In this document: positions 34,129 through 42,646 of the stretch, in pieces
Position numbering within the stretch: position 1 is the stretch's first letter
Layout of the letters: every line of letters begins with the position of its first letter
Assembly (NCBI RefSeq): GCF_015352985.1
Contig: NZ_JACYXF010000043.1
Location: 1-51,266, forward strand
Source of the DNA: Noviherbaspirillum malthae
GTDB lineage: Bacteria; Pseudomonadota; Gammaproteobacteria; Burkholderiales; Burkholderiaceae_D
Direction: 5' to 3'
Length of the DNA: 51,266 bases
Position numbers and translations under genes: made by a program
The notes under the pieces: model-generated
Told to the model about the DNA's origin: nothing
Databases searched by the model: none
The model's input: only the letters and a program-made list of their open reading frames with translations

Positions 34129-34449
34129 ATGAGCGAACAATGGCGCGACGTGTGCGCAGTGGAAGCGATTGACGAAGAGGTGCCGCTGGCGGTGTCGGTG
34201 GACGGCCGTGAAATCGCGCTGTACCGGATCGACGGCCAGATCTATGCGACCGACAACCTGTGCAGCCACGGCAACGCGCGGCTTTGCGACGGCTACCTGG
34301 AAGGCCACGAGATCGAGTGCCCGCTGCACCAGGGGCGCTTTGACGTGCGCAACGGCCGCGCGATGTGCGCACCGCTGACCGCCGATATCCGGATCTACCC
34401 GGCTAAAACCGACGGCGACCGGGTGTTGCTTAACATCATGCCGGCGTAG
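34129..34449 (+). CDS. Rieske-type ferredoxin (set 2)
   Basis: This 106-residue Rieske ferredoxin has ligands Cys45-His47 (DNLCSHGNARLCDGYLEG) and Cys64-His67 (ECPLHQGRFDVRNG). The end follows the family (APLTADIRIYPAKTDGDRVLLN). The start MSEQWRDV at 34129 is set by AAAGGAGAC; the longer frame from 34048 has no ribosome site. It is a paralogue of the ferredoxin at 23996-24319, but it stands alone about 3.7 kb upstream of the set-2 oxygenase genes. No second reductase follows it, so it probably draws on the reductase at 24316-25533. Confidence 0.9.
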   Translation: MSEQWRDVCAVEAIDEEVPLAVSVDGREIALYRIDGQIYATDNLCSHGNARLCDGYLEGHEIECPLHQGRFDVRNGRAMCAPLTADIRIYPAKTDGDRVLLNIMPA

Positions 34450-34469
34450 GCCGCCGCCTGATCGGATTC

Positions 34470-34486
34470 GGAACAGGTGCTGTTCC
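34470..34486. promoter_or_regulatory. Candidate operator, GGAAYA-N5-TRTTCC repeat, site 2
   Basis: GGAACA-GGTGC-TGTTCC is a perfect 6-bp dyad in the 124-bp gap before the set-2 FAH gene. It shares the pattern of sites 25559-25575 and 48172-48188. Confidence 0.6.
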
Positions 34487-34573
34487 GGTGCCGGCATTGT
34501 CGCACCCGATCTCCTGGCGCACACTAAACGAGATAAAAATACGTACGACCGCACCGCACGCAGGAGACTTCAC

Positions 34574-35440
34574 ATGAAACTGGTCAGCTATATCGACCGC
34601 CGCAAGGTTGACCCGGCGCCCTCGTTCGGCGCGCTGGTGGGCGCCAGCATCATCGATCTGTCCACGACCGACATTAGCACCGTGCGCGACGCGCTGACGT
34701 TCGGCTCTCTATCGACGCTGGCCGAACAACTGGAGGCGCACCGCGGCAAAGACAAATCTGCCGTGCCCCTGGAACATGCGACGCTGCTGCCCCCGGTGAC
34801 CAATCCCGACAAGATCCTCTGCGTTGGCCTGAACTACCACCTGCACGCGAAAGAGGCGAACATGCCAATCCCGGCTCGCCCGTCGGTGTTCGTGCGCTTT
34901 GCGTCATCGTTCGCCGGGCCCGATCAGCCGGTGCTGCGCCCGCTTGAGTCGGAGCAGTTCGACTACGAGGCCGAGCTGGCGGTCGTCATCGGACGTCCCG
35001 CGCGGCGCGTGGCCGAAGCCGACGCAATGCAGTATGTGGCCGGGTATATGTGCATGGCCGAGAACTCGATCCGCGACTGGCAAAAGCACGCCACGCAAGC
35101 CACTGCTGGGAAGAACTTCATGCATTCCGGTGCGCTCGGGCCTTGCCTAGTCACCGCCGACGAAGCGCCCGGCCCGGACGAGATGCAAGTCGTCGGACGA
35201 CTGAACGGTGAGGTGGTGCAGGACGACAGCGCCGCCAACATGATTTTCACGGTCGCGCAGATCATCGCCTACCTGTCCACCTTCACTGAGTTGTTACCCG
35301 GAGACATCATTGCTACCGGGACGCCCGCCGGCGTTGGTATGTCGAAGAAGCCGCCGTGCTACCTGCGCAACGGCGACGTGTTTGAGGTCGAGATCACGGG
35401 CTTGGGCGTGCTGCGCAACCCCGTCCACAACGAATCGTAA
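34574..35440 (+). CDS. Fumarylacetoacetate-hydrolase-family protein (set 2)
   Basis: This 288-residue FAH-family enzyme is paralogous to the one at 20132. Landmarks are KILCVGLNYHLHAKEANMPIPARPSVFVRFASSFAGPDQPVLRP, the metal-site region FDYEAELAVVIGRPARR, GYMCMAENSIRDWQKHATQATAGKNFMHSGALGPCLVTADEA and ATGTPAGVGMSKKPPCYLRNGDVFEVEITGLGVLRNPV. AGGAGAC precedes the ATG. It opens the set-2 operon that continues with the cyclodeaminase-like gene, the cupin and the Rieske subunits. It may hydrolyse, isomerise or hydrate the ring-opening product; the family does not settle which. Confidence 0.88.
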   Translation: MKLVSYIDRRKVDPAPSFGALVGASIIDLSTTDISTVRDALTFGSLSTLAEQLEAHRGKDKSAVPLEHATLLPPVTNPDKILCVGLNYHLHAKEANMPIPARPSVFVRFASSFAGPDQPVLRPLESEQFDYEAELAVVIGRPARRVAEADAMQYVAGYMCMAENSIRDWQKHATQATAGKNFMHSGALGPCLVTADEAPGPDEMQVVGRLNGEVVQDDSAANMIFTVAQIIAYLSTFTELLPGDIIATGTPAGVGMSKKPPCYLRNGDVFEVEITGLGVLRNPVHNES

Positions 35441-35457
35441 TTTTTACAGGAGTAATT

Positions 35458-36459
35458 ATGAGTCAATCTGCGATCTGGCTGAGCGAAGCCGACGTCGCAT
35501 CGCTGGTGTCACTGAAGGACACGCTGGGCGTGCTGGAGGCCGGCGTGCGCGAGTTGGGCGAGGACACCGCATTCAACATCCCGAAGGCGTTGGCCAATTT
35601 CCATGACGCGTCGTCGCTGCATTCGCTGGGCTCGGTCATGCTGGGCGCAGGCGTCTGCGGTTTCAAGAACTGGATCAACACGCCGCAGGGCGCCAAAGCG
35701 CTGTTCATCCTGTTCGACGCCAACGAGGGACGGCTGCTGGCAATGATGGAGGCGAACTGCCTGGGCCAGATGCGCACCGCGGCGATGACGGGTCTGGGCA
35801 CCAGGTGGATGACGAACCCGGACGTGCGCGAGATGACGTTGATCGGCACTGGCCGCCAAGCGCTGACGCAAGTCGCCGCGGTGCACCTGGTGCAGAACCT
35901 GAAGCAGATCCGGATTTGGAGCCCGACCGCCGAAAAACGTCAGGCGTTCTGCAAGGAAGTAGCCTCGCAGTTCGATATCGAGGTGATCGAGTCCAAGACG
36001 CTGGAAGAGGCGACCGAGGGCGCACCGATCGTCACCACGGTAACCCGCGCCCGCGAGCCGTTCCTGAAATCATCGATGCTCGCCCACGGCGCCCACCTGA
36101 ACGCGGTCGGCGCGATCTTGCCGCACAGCGCCGAGTTCGAGCAGGAAGTGTTCGAGCGTGTGGGTTTCATCGGCGTCGACGACGTGCCGAATGCGAAGAA
36201 GGCTTCGCGCGAGCTGATCGAGTACTTCGACAAGGGAGCCGGCGCCGGCAACTGGGACCGCGTGCGCCCGTTGGGCAAGATAATTGCCAATGGTGAAAAA
36301 GCGCCGGCTGGCTGCGACATCACGCTGTTCAAGTCGATGGGTATGGGCATTTCCGACCTGACGGTCGCCGCGCTGGCCTACCGCCGGGCAAACGAACGTG
36401 GCATCGGCGAGCCAATACCGCTGGTGGCCAAAGCACCGGTCCGCTGGACCGACAAGTAA
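35458..36459 (+). CDS. Ornithine cyclodeaminase/mu-crystallin family protein
   Basis: This 333-residue protein has the two-domain fold of ornithine cyclodeaminase, mu-crystallin and archaeal alanine dehydrogenase. The substrate-side residues Lys (AGVCGFKNWIN) and Arg (CLGQMRTAAMTGLGTRWMTN) are present. The NAD(P) site is in REMTLIGTGRQALTQVAAVHLV. Where true cyclodeaminases have the catalytic Asp (AVG-G-D-CPGKTE), this one reads LNAVGAILPHSAEFEQE, so ornithine cyclisation is unlikely. An imine or ketimine reductase or amino-acid dehydrogenase activity is more plausible. Its place between an FAH enzyme and the cupin is unusual and points to a nitrogen-bearing aromatic substrate or intermediate (inference). 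An AGGAG site precedes the ATG. Confidence 0.85.
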   Translation: MSQSAIWLSEADVASLVSLKDTLGVLEAGVRELGEDTAFNIPKALANFHDASSLHSLGSVMLGAGVCGFKNWINTPQGAKALFILFDANEGRLLAMMEANCLGQMRTAAMTGLGTRWMTNPDVREMTLIGTGRQALTQVAAVHLVQNLKQIRIWSPTAEKRQAFCKEVASQFDIEVIESKTLEEATEGAPIVTTVTRAREPFLKSSMLAHGAHLNAVGAILPHSAEFEQEVFERVGFIGVDDVPNAKKASRELIEYFDKGAGAGNWDRVRPLGKIIANGEKAPAGCDITLFKSMGMGISDLTVAALAYRRANERGIGEPIPLVAKAPVRWTDK

Positions 36460-36500
36460 TCTTGGGCGACCCGCCCCCCACACAACCGATGGAGACAGCA

Positions 36501-37598
36501 ATGGACAATGGCATCACCCTCGTAGATATAAGCTGCCAGTCGCCGCGTGAACAGGCGTTCTGGCAGACCGTGGTACTCCCGCGCGCGGCCATCGAGGCCG
36601 AGGTCGAGCGGCTGGCCTCGATCGCACGGCCGGCCAACGGCCGCCGCGCCGCCTCGGTCAATCACCCGATGAATACCGGTCCGGTGCCGTGCTTTGCGCC
36701 CGGGATCGACGTAGTCATCATGGTGTTGAAGCCGGGCGAGGAAACCACCCCCGACCTGCGCAATTCAAGCCGCGTCGACATATGCATCCGCGGCACCGGC
36801 GTCGTCAAGACCGGCAACAAGGAATTCCGCGTGGAGAAGTATGACGTCTGGAACACGCCGTCGATGCAGCCGCAGGTAGTGCGAAATGACGGCCAGGACC
36901 TGATGGTGCGCCTGTCCTACAGCAATGCCCCGCTGCTGGAGCGGTTGGAGGTGCACTATGTGAACGAGAATCCGCAGATCGCGGGCCAGAGCGATGAAGG
37001 TCGTGAGCTGGCGGCCAACCAGCGCCGCGCGCGCGAAGCGTCGAAACCGATTCCGATCGGTAGCGATGGGGCGCAGATGCTGGGCTACGAATGGCTGGTC
37101 GACATCGACACGATCGACTCCAAAGCGCTGCACTGGCCATGGAAGGAAGTCGAGCCGCACCTGGGCAATGTCTACAGCATGGACCTCGGTTACACTGGCC
37201 GCCACCTGTACGTGCTGTACAACCCGGCCACTGAGCGCCGTATCGGCACTTCGCCGAGCTTCTTCGCGACGATCGCCAAGCTGCCACCCGGTAAAGTCGA
37301 CAAGCCGCACCGCCACACGTCGGCGGCGATCAACTACATCATGTGGGGGCACGGCAAGAGCGCGGTCAATGGCCAGAAGATCGAATGGCAGGAAGGCGAC
37401 CTGCACTTCTCCGCCCCCGGCTGGTCGATCCACAACCACGCCTCGCGCGAGCAGGGCTTCATGGCGCTGACGATCCAGGACCATCCGCTCCACATCGCCA
37501 ACGAGTCGCTGCTGTGGCAGGAGACGATGAAGTCGCCGATCCTCAAACTGGGCACCGACTATGGGATCCAGACCAACCTAGCGACGGTCGCGGAGTAA
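36501..37598 (+). CDS. Two-domain cupin ring-cleavage dioxygenase (set 2)
   Basis: This 365-residue bicupin is paralogous to the protein at 21076. Conserved N-terminal text is SPREQAFWQTVVLPRAAIEAEVERLASIARPANGRRAASV and KYDVWNTPSMQPQVVRN. The putative metal ligands lie in the C-terminal cupin: His270 and His272 (KPHRHTSAAINYIMWGHG) with His311 in GWSIHNHASREQG; the N-terminal cupin lacks HxH. The start at 36501 (MDNGITLVDIS) has GGAGA upstream. It is followed directly by oxygenase beta and alpha. The two cupins differ enough to suggest different substrates. Gentisate, salicylate or amino/halo-salicylate cleavage are all possible. Confidence 0.82.
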   Translation: MDNGITLVDISCQSPREQAFWQTVVLPRAAIEAEVERLASIARPANGRRAASVNHPMNTGPVPCFAPGIDVVIMVLKPGEETTPDLRNSSRVDICIRGTGVVKTGNKEFRVEKYDVWNTPSMQPQVVRNDGQDLMVRLSYSNAPLLERLEVHYVNENPQIAGQSDEGRELAANQRRAREASKPIPIGSDGAQMLGYEWLVDIDTIDSKALHWPWKEVEPHLGNVYSMDLGYTGRHLYVLYNPATERRIGTSPSFFATIAKLPPGKVDKPHRHTSAAINYIMWGHGKSAVNGQKIEWQEGDLHFSAPGWSIHNHASREQGFMALTIQDHPLHIANESLLWQETMKSPILKLGTDYGIQTNLATVAE

Positions 37599-37602
37599 GC
37601 CG

Positions 37603-38121
37603 ATGAACAACCGCATCGAACCGATCGTCGCGCCGGTGGCGCCCAGCGTCGAGACCGCCGCGTTGGAGCAGGAAATCCGTCGGCTGTACGATGAGGTGGC
37701 AGACCTGCTCGACCAGGACGAGGTCGAGCGCTTTCCCGACTACTTCATCGACGATTGCGTCTACCAGGTCGTGTCGCGCGAGAACTACTCGGAGAACCTG
37801 CCGCAGGCGGCGATCTACTGCGACGGCATCGGCATGGTGCGTGACCGGGTGATCGCGCTGCGCGAAACCCAGGTCTACGTGCCCCGGACCTGGCGCCATT
37901 TCATCAGCGGGATCCGGATCACCGCGATCGATGACGGCGCAGTCCACGTGCGCGCGAACTTCATGCTGACTGAAGCGATGTCGGACGCCGACCCGACGCT
38001 GTTTTTGGTTGGCCAGTACCTCGACGTGCTGGTGCGCGATGGCGAGCGGCTCAAGTTCAGGCAGCGGCTGGCGGTCTACGACAACCACCACGTCCACCGT
38101 TCGCTAATCGTGCCGGTCTAA
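37603..38121 (+). CDS. Aromatic-ring-hydroxylating oxygenase, beta subunit (set 2)
   Basis: This 172-residue Rieske oxygenase small subunit has the segments LEQEIRRLYDEVADLLDQDEVERFPDYFIDDCVYQVVSRENYSENLP, RDRVIALRETQVYVPRTWRHFISGIRITAID and a C-terminal RLAVYDNHHVHRSLIVPV. It is paralogous to the set-1 beta subunit, with a longer N-terminus. The ATG lies four bases after the cupin stop, so translation is probably coupled. Gene order cupin-beta-alpha is the same as in set 1, which supports block duplication followed by divergence. Confidence 0.88.
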   Translation: MNNRIEPIVAPVAPSVETAALEQEIRRLYDEVADLLDQDEVERFPDYFIDDCVYQVVSRENYSENLPQAAIYCDGIGMVRDRVIALRETQVYVPRTWRHFISGIRITAIDDGAVHVRANFMLTEAMSDADPTLFLVGQYLDVLVRDGERLKFRQRLAVYDNHHVHRSLIVPV

Positions 38122-38134
38122 CACAGGAGACAAT

Positions 38135-39382
38135 ATGGAACAGACAGTATCCTTGGCTGCGCTCCGCGCCGCCAAGCGTGAGTGGCCGCAGGAAGGCTGG
38201 ACCCGCGTGCCGTTCTGGGTCTATACCGACCCTGATATCTACCAGCGCGAGCTGGACACCTTCTTCTACGGGCGCACTTGGAACTACGTGGCGCTGGAAT
38301 GCGAGATCCCGGAAAAGGGCTCGTTCAAGCGCAGCTGGATCGGCGAGCGCCAGGTAGTGGTGGTGCGTGGCGAGGATGACCAGATCCACGTCTGGGAAAA
38401 CCGCTGCGCGCACCGCGGCGCGCGCGTGTGCTGGAAAAACAAGGGCAAGGAAGAATCTTTTACCTGCCCGTACCACCAGTGGAACTTCGGCCTGGACGGC
38501 TCGCTGCAGGGCGTGCCGTTGAAGCGCGGCGTGCTGAAAAAGGGCGGCATGCCGTCCGACTTCGACAACAGCAAGCACGGGTTGAAGGCGCTGTCAGTGC
38601 ATGTCGAGGGCGGTTCGATCTGGGCAAGCTTCTCGCCGGACCCGCTGCCGTTCGCCGAGTACTGCGGCGAGGAGGTGATCACGAACCTGCGCCGCCAGTT
38701 CCCCGGCAAGAAGCTCAAGCTGCTGGGCTACAACCGCCAGCGGATCCCGGGCAACTGGAAGCTGTATTTCGAGAACCTGAAGGATCCGTACCACGCGACG
38801 CTGCTGCATTCGTTCCTGATCACCTTCGGCCTGTGGCGCGCCGATACCCAGAGCGAGTCGATCCCGGCCGAGTCCGGACACAGCATCATGGTTTCCCGCA
38901 ACGTCGGCAAGAAGAAGTCGGAGGCGGCCGCGGAAATCGCGCGCTTCAAGGAAGCGCTGGACCTGCACGACCTCGATACGGTGACTCCACGCCCGGAATT
39001 CGAGGACGGCAAGGTGGTCGCGATCACCCATTTCCCGAGCTGCGTGATCCACCAGCAGGCCAACACCTTTGGCATGCGCCACGTGATCCCGAAGGGGGCC
39101 GGCTCGTTTGAGCTGGCCTGGACCTTCTTCGGCTACGAGGACGATGACGAGGAGATGACGCGGCTGCGCGTTCGCCACGCGAACCTGTACGGCCCCGCGG
39201 GTTTCGTCGCGATGGAGGATGGCGAAGTGCTGTCGGAGTCGCAACTGGGTGCGCACCACTACGGGCACCGCTGCGCGGTGGTCGAGATGGGCGGACGGGA
39301 AGTGGACAAGCAGGACCACATGGTGACCGAGGTGCTGATCCGCGCCTTCTACAAGCACTACCGAGAGATGATGGACATATGA
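38135..39382 (+). CDS. Rieske oxygenase, alpha subunit, salicylate-5-hydroxylase-like (set 2)
   Basis: This 415-residue catalytic subunit has Rieske ligands Cys91-His93 (NRCAHRGARVCW) and Cys111-His114 (FTCPYHQWNFGLDG). The iron ligands His220 and His225 are in NLKDPYHATLLHSFLITFGLWR, with bridging Asp217. It shows the same NagG-like layout as set 1 and similarity along the full length (GYNRQRIPGNWKLYFENLKDPYH). It lacks the His/Asp-rich N-terminal stretch of set 1. AGGAGAC precedes the ATG. The stop overlaps the ATG of the following MDR gene (ATGA), so the MDR enzyme belongs to this unit. Confidence 0.9.
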   Translation: MEQTVSLAALRAAKREWPQEGWTRVPFWVYTDPDIYQRELDTFFYGRTWNYVALECEIPEKGSFKRSWIGERQVVVVRGEDDQIHVWENRCAHRGARVCWKNKGKEESFTCPYHQWNFGLDGSLQGVPLKRGVLKKGGMPSDFDNSKHGLKALSVHVEGGSIWASFSPDPLPFAEYCGEEVITNLRRQFPGKKLKLLGYNRQRIPGNWKLYFENLKDPYHATLLHSFLITFGLWRADTQSESIPAESGHSIMVSRNVGKKKSEAAAEIARFKEALDLHDLDTVTPRPEFEDGKVVAITHFPSCVIHQQANTFGMRHVIPKGAGSFELAWTFFGYEDDDEEMTRLRVRHANLYGPAGFVAMEDGEVLSESQLGAHHYGHRCAVVEMGGREVDKQDHMVTEVLIRAFYKHYREMMDI

Positions 39383-40419
39383 GCGAGGTCTTGCGCCATG
39401 CTCCCGTGGTACCCGAGAGTTTCCAGCGGGTGGTGCTGGCATCCCGCCCCTTGTCGCGCCCGTCGGTCGAGCATTTCCGCGTTGAAACGGTGGAGACGCC
39501 CTCCATTGCGGACGGGCAGGTTCTGGTGCGCAACCGGTACCTGTCGATCGATCCTTACATGCTGGGCCGGATGTTCGACGCCCGATCGTATGCAACCCCG
39601 CACCCGTTGGGCGAGGCGATGATCGGGGAGACGGTCGGCAAGATCGTCGCCACGCGCCATCCGCGCTTGGTGGTAGGCGACACCGTGGTGGGTCCGCTGG
39701 GCTGGCAGGAGCTCGCGGTTTCCGACGGCGGCAACCTGGACAAGATCAACGACGCCGATATCGGCCTGTCAACCTACCTGGGCGCGGTCGGCATGACCGG
39801 GATTACCGCCTGGTACGGGATGCACCAGATCTGCGAGCCGCGGCCGGGTGAAACCGTGGTGGTCAGCGGCGCGGCCGGCGCTGTGGGCAGCGTCGCGGTG
39901 CAGCTGGCCCGGGAGCGGGGCTGCCGGGTGATCGGGATTGCCGGCGGCCGTCTGAAGTGTGACACAGTAATCCGCGAGTTCGGCGTAGCCGCTTGTGTGG
40001 ACTACCGGGGCGCGCCCGATGCCGCAGCGCTACAAGGGGCTATCGCCCACCTCGCGCCCAATGGCGTCGATGCCTTTTTCGACAACGTCAATGGCATGAC
40101 CCTGGACGCGGTGCTGCCGCTAATGAAGCCGTTCGGCCGCATCGCGCTGTGCGGGATGATCGCCCGCTACGGACAGCAACCGATGACCCTTTCCAACCAC
40201 GGCTTTCTGCTGCTGTCGCGCCTGCGCGCGCAGGGTTTTATCGTGTACGACCACCGCCCGCTGTGGCCCCAGGCCCGCGTGGAGCTTGCGGCCCTGGTGC
40301 GTGCCGGGCGACTGAAGGTGCTGGAAACCGTCAGCGAGGGCATCACGTCGGCTCCGGCGGCCTGTATCGGACTCATGGAGGGAAAGAACCTCGGCAAACA
40401 GATTGTGAAGTTGTACTGA
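39379..40419 (+). CDS. NADP-dependent enone/alkenal reductase (CurA/PTGR-type MDR)
   Basis: This 346-residue zinc-free MDR protein is of the prostaglandin-reductase/leukotriene-B4-dehydrogenase type. Key segments are VLVRNRYLSIDPYMLGRMF, the cofactor loop TVVVSGAAGAVGSVAVQLARERGCRVIGIAGG, CDTVIREFGVAACVDYRG, and the terminal GLMEGKNLGKQIVKLY. Such enzymes reduce the C=C bond of alpha,beta-unsaturated ketones. A salicylate-type ring cleavage product is a conjugated 2-oxo-dienedioate; reduction of one double bond would match it to the hydratase at 26135. That assignment is inference. It overlaps the alpha gene by four bases. Confidence 0.85.
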   Translation: MSEVLRHAPVVPESFQRVVLASRPLSRPSVEHFRVETVETPSIADGQVLVRNRYLSIDPYMLGRMFDARSYATPHPLGEAMIGETVGKIVATRHPRLVVGDTVVGPLGWQELAVSDGGNLDKINDADIGLSTYLGAVGMTGITAWYGMHQICEPRPGETVVVSGAAGAVGSVAVQLARERGCRVIGIAGGRLKCDTVIREFGVAACVDYRGAPDAAALQGAIAHLAPNGVDAFFDNVNGMTLDAVLPLMKPFGRIALCGMIARYGQQPMTLSNHGFLLLSRLRAQGFIVYDHRPLWPQARVELAALVRAGRLKVLETVSEGITSAPAACIGLMEGKNLGKQIVKLY

Positions 40420-40490
40420 GCACCCGCAAGGGCACGTAGAAACAGGGGCGGCTCACCGCCACGCATTACTTTATCCAACAGGAAGAGACA

Positions 40491-41714
40491 ATGGACAAGC
40501 AAAGTAAAACCACCGGCACCGGCCTATCGCGCCGCAACTTCATCAAGGGCGCTGGCGCGGTCGGTGCCGGTGCACTGTTTGGCGGCATCGCGCCGGGGGT
40601 GCTGGCGCAGTCGAAGGCGCCGTTGAAGATCGGCGCCCTCAACACCTATTCGAAGGTGTACGCGGCGCTCGGCAATGGCAACCTGAACGGCATGCAGATG
40701 TATTTCGACCAGATCGGCAACACCATCGCCGGTCGCAAGATTGAGATCGTGCGCGAGGACGATGAGCTCAACCCGCAGGTGGGCCTGCAAAAGCTCAAGA
40801 AACTGGTCGAATCGGACAAGTGCGACCTGATCACCGGCATCCAAGGCAGCAACGTCGCAATGGCAGCGGTGCAATACCTGCGCCAGAGCGGCGCGTTCAT
40901 GCTGTGCTCGGGCGCCGGTATTTCGAACCTGTCTTACACCCGTCTGCCGTACTTCTTCCGCTGTTCGACCACCACCTACACCACCCACTCCGCGATGGGT
41001 GAATGGTTTTACGACAATATCGCGAAGGAAGTGCTGCTGACCGCCTCAGACTTCGCCGGCGGCCGTGGCTCGCTGGCCGAGTTCAAGGCCGGTTTTACGA
41101 AGAAAGGCGGCAAGATTATCAAGGAAATTTACCCGCCGCTCGGTAACAGTGACTTCAGCCCCTATTTGGCCGACATCCGCAACAGCAACGCGCCGGCCAC
41201 TTTCAGCTTCTATGCCGGCACCGACGCTGTGCGCTTCATCAAGCAATACGACGAGTATGGCCTGAAAGGCAAGTGCCGCCTGACCGGCTCGGGCTTCATG
41301 CTCGACTCCGACACGCTACCCGCACAGGGCCGTGCCGCGCTGGGCGCGATTAACTCCCTGCACTATGCGGACACGCTGGACAACCCAGCCAACAAGCAGT
41401 TTGTTGCCGAATACCAGGCCAAGCACAAGGAGTTCCCGAGCGTGTACACCGAGTACGGTTACGTCGCCGCACGGGTCATTCATGCTGCACTGGAAGCGGT
41501 TGACGGCAACGCCAGCGACAAGGCCAAGCTGCGCGAGGCTATGCGCCGCGTGAAGTTCGAGGCCCCGCGCGGCCCGTTCAGCTTCAACCCGGTCACTCAG
41601 AGCCCGATCCACAACATCTATATTCGCGAAGTCGCGGAGGTCAACGGCCGCATCACGAACAAGGTGTTGCATTCGATCAAGGAAGTGGCGGAGCCGGACA
41701 AGCAGCCAATCTGA
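40491..41714 (+). CDS. LIV-type ABC transporter substrate-binding protein with Tat-like signal
   Basis: This 407-residue type I periplasmic binding protein is of the branched-chain amino acid/aromatic acid class. The N-terminus (GLSRRNFIKGAGAVGAGALFGGIAPGVLAQ) has twin Arg followed by a hydrophobic stretch and an AxA-like cleavage site, so Tat export is likely. The mature part starts APLKIGALNTYSKVYAALGNGNLNGMQMYFDQIGNTIAGRKIEIVREDDELNP and has LITGIQGSNVAMAAVQYLRQSGAFMLCSGAG. GGAAGAGA precedes the ATG. It heads a complete five-gene importer (40491-45078). The location next to the oxygenases suggests uptake of the aromatic growth substrate. Confidence 0.9.
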   Translation: MDKQSKTTGTGLSRRNFIKGAGAVGAGALFGGIAPGVLAQSKAPLKIGALNTYSKVYAALGNGNLNGMQMYFDQIGNTIAGRKIEIVREDDELNPQVGLQKLKKLVESDKCDLITGIQGSNVAMAAVQYLRQSGAFMLCSGAGISNLSYTRLPYFFRCSTTTYTTHSAMGEWFYDNIAKEVLLTASDFAGGRGSLAEFKAGFTKKGGKIIKEIYPPLGNSDFSPYLADIRNSNAPATFSFYAGTDAVRFIKQYDEYGLKGKCRLTGSGFMLDSDTLPAQGRAALGAINSLHYADTLDNPANKQFVAEYQAKHKEFPSVYTEYGYVAARVIHAALEAVDGNASDKAKLREAMRRVKFEAPRGPFSFNPVTQSPIHNIYIREVAEVNGRITNKVLHSIKEVAEPDKQPI

Positions 41715-41780
41715 CGCTCCAGGCTTGACCCGGCACGGCGGACACTGTGCCGGGCGATCTCACGCGCATAGAAAGTCGTT

Positions 41781-42644
41781 ATGGATTTCATCTTTTCCCA
41801 ATTACTCAACAGCCTGGCGCTGGGCGTTCTGCTGTTCATGATGTCAGCGGGTCTGTCGCTGATCTTCGGGCTCATGAACGTGGTCAATATCGCCCACGGC
41901 TCGTTTTTCATGATCGGCGCGTTCACCGCCTTTACCCTGGTCCAGATGTTCGGCAATTTTTGGCTAGCGTTGGCCATCGGCTGGGTACCGGCGGTTGCCT
42001 GCGCTATCCTGATGGAGCGCATTTTCATCCGACCGTTGTACAACCGCGGACACCTCGACCAAGTGCTCCTGACTTTCGGTTTCATTTTCGTGTTCGGCGA
42101 CCTGGCCAAGTACCTGTGGGGCGCCGATATCCGCAACGTTGCACCGCCTGAAATTCTCGACGGCAGCCTTCAGGTGGCCGGCGCGATCCTGCCTAAGTAT
42201 CGGCTGTTCCTGGTCTTCTTCGGCGGTGCGGTCGCCGCGGGCCTGTGGTGGTTCCTCGAGCGTAGCCGGGTAGGGGCGATGGTGCGCGCCGGCGTCGATG
42301 ATGCGGCAACCGCGTCTGGCATCGGCATTAACGTGCCGCTGCTGTTTGGCTGCATCTTTGCGCTGGGCGCGGCGTTGGCGGCGATCGGCGGTATCGTAGC
42401 CAGCCCGATCATGGGCATCTACCTAGGGATGGATATCGAGATCCTGATCCCGGCGTTCATCGTGGTTGTGGTCGGTGGCATGGGCAGCCTGCGTGGGGCG
42501 CTGGTCGCGGGCCTGCTGGTAGGGCTGATCGACACGTTCGGCAAGGCGTACTTCCCGGACTACGCGCTGTTCCTGGTGTACCTGTTGATGGTAGTGGTGC
42601 TGCTGGCGCGTCCGCAGGGATTGTTTGGGTTGACGAAAGGGTAA
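41781..42644 (+). CDS. LIV-type ABC transporter permease (LivH-like)
   Basis: This 287-residue inner-membrane permease has the family pattern MDFIFSQLLNSLALGVLLFMMSAGLSLIFGLMNVVNIAHGSFFMIGAFTAF and the coupling-helix region RAGVDDAATASGIGINVPLLFGCIFALGAALAAIGGIV, then IPAFIVVVVGGMGSLRGALVAGLLVGLIDTFG. About eight membrane segments are visible. It forms the translocation channel with the LivM-like partner two bases downstream. Confidence 0.92.
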   Translation: MDFIFSQLLNSLALGVLLFMMSAGLSLIFGLMNVVNIAHGSFFMIGAFTAFTLVQMFGNFWLALAIGWVPAVACAILMERIFIRPLYNRGHLDQVLLTFGFIFVFGDLAKYLWGADIRNVAPPEILDGSLQVAGAILPKYRLFLVFFGGAVAAGLWWFLERSRVGAMVRAGVDDAATASGIGINVPLLFGCIFALGAALAAIGGIVASPIMGIYLGMDIEILIPAFIVVVVGGMGSLRGALVAGLLVGLIDTFGKAYFPDYALFLVYLLMVVVLLARPQGLFGLTKG

Positions 42645-42646
42645 CC

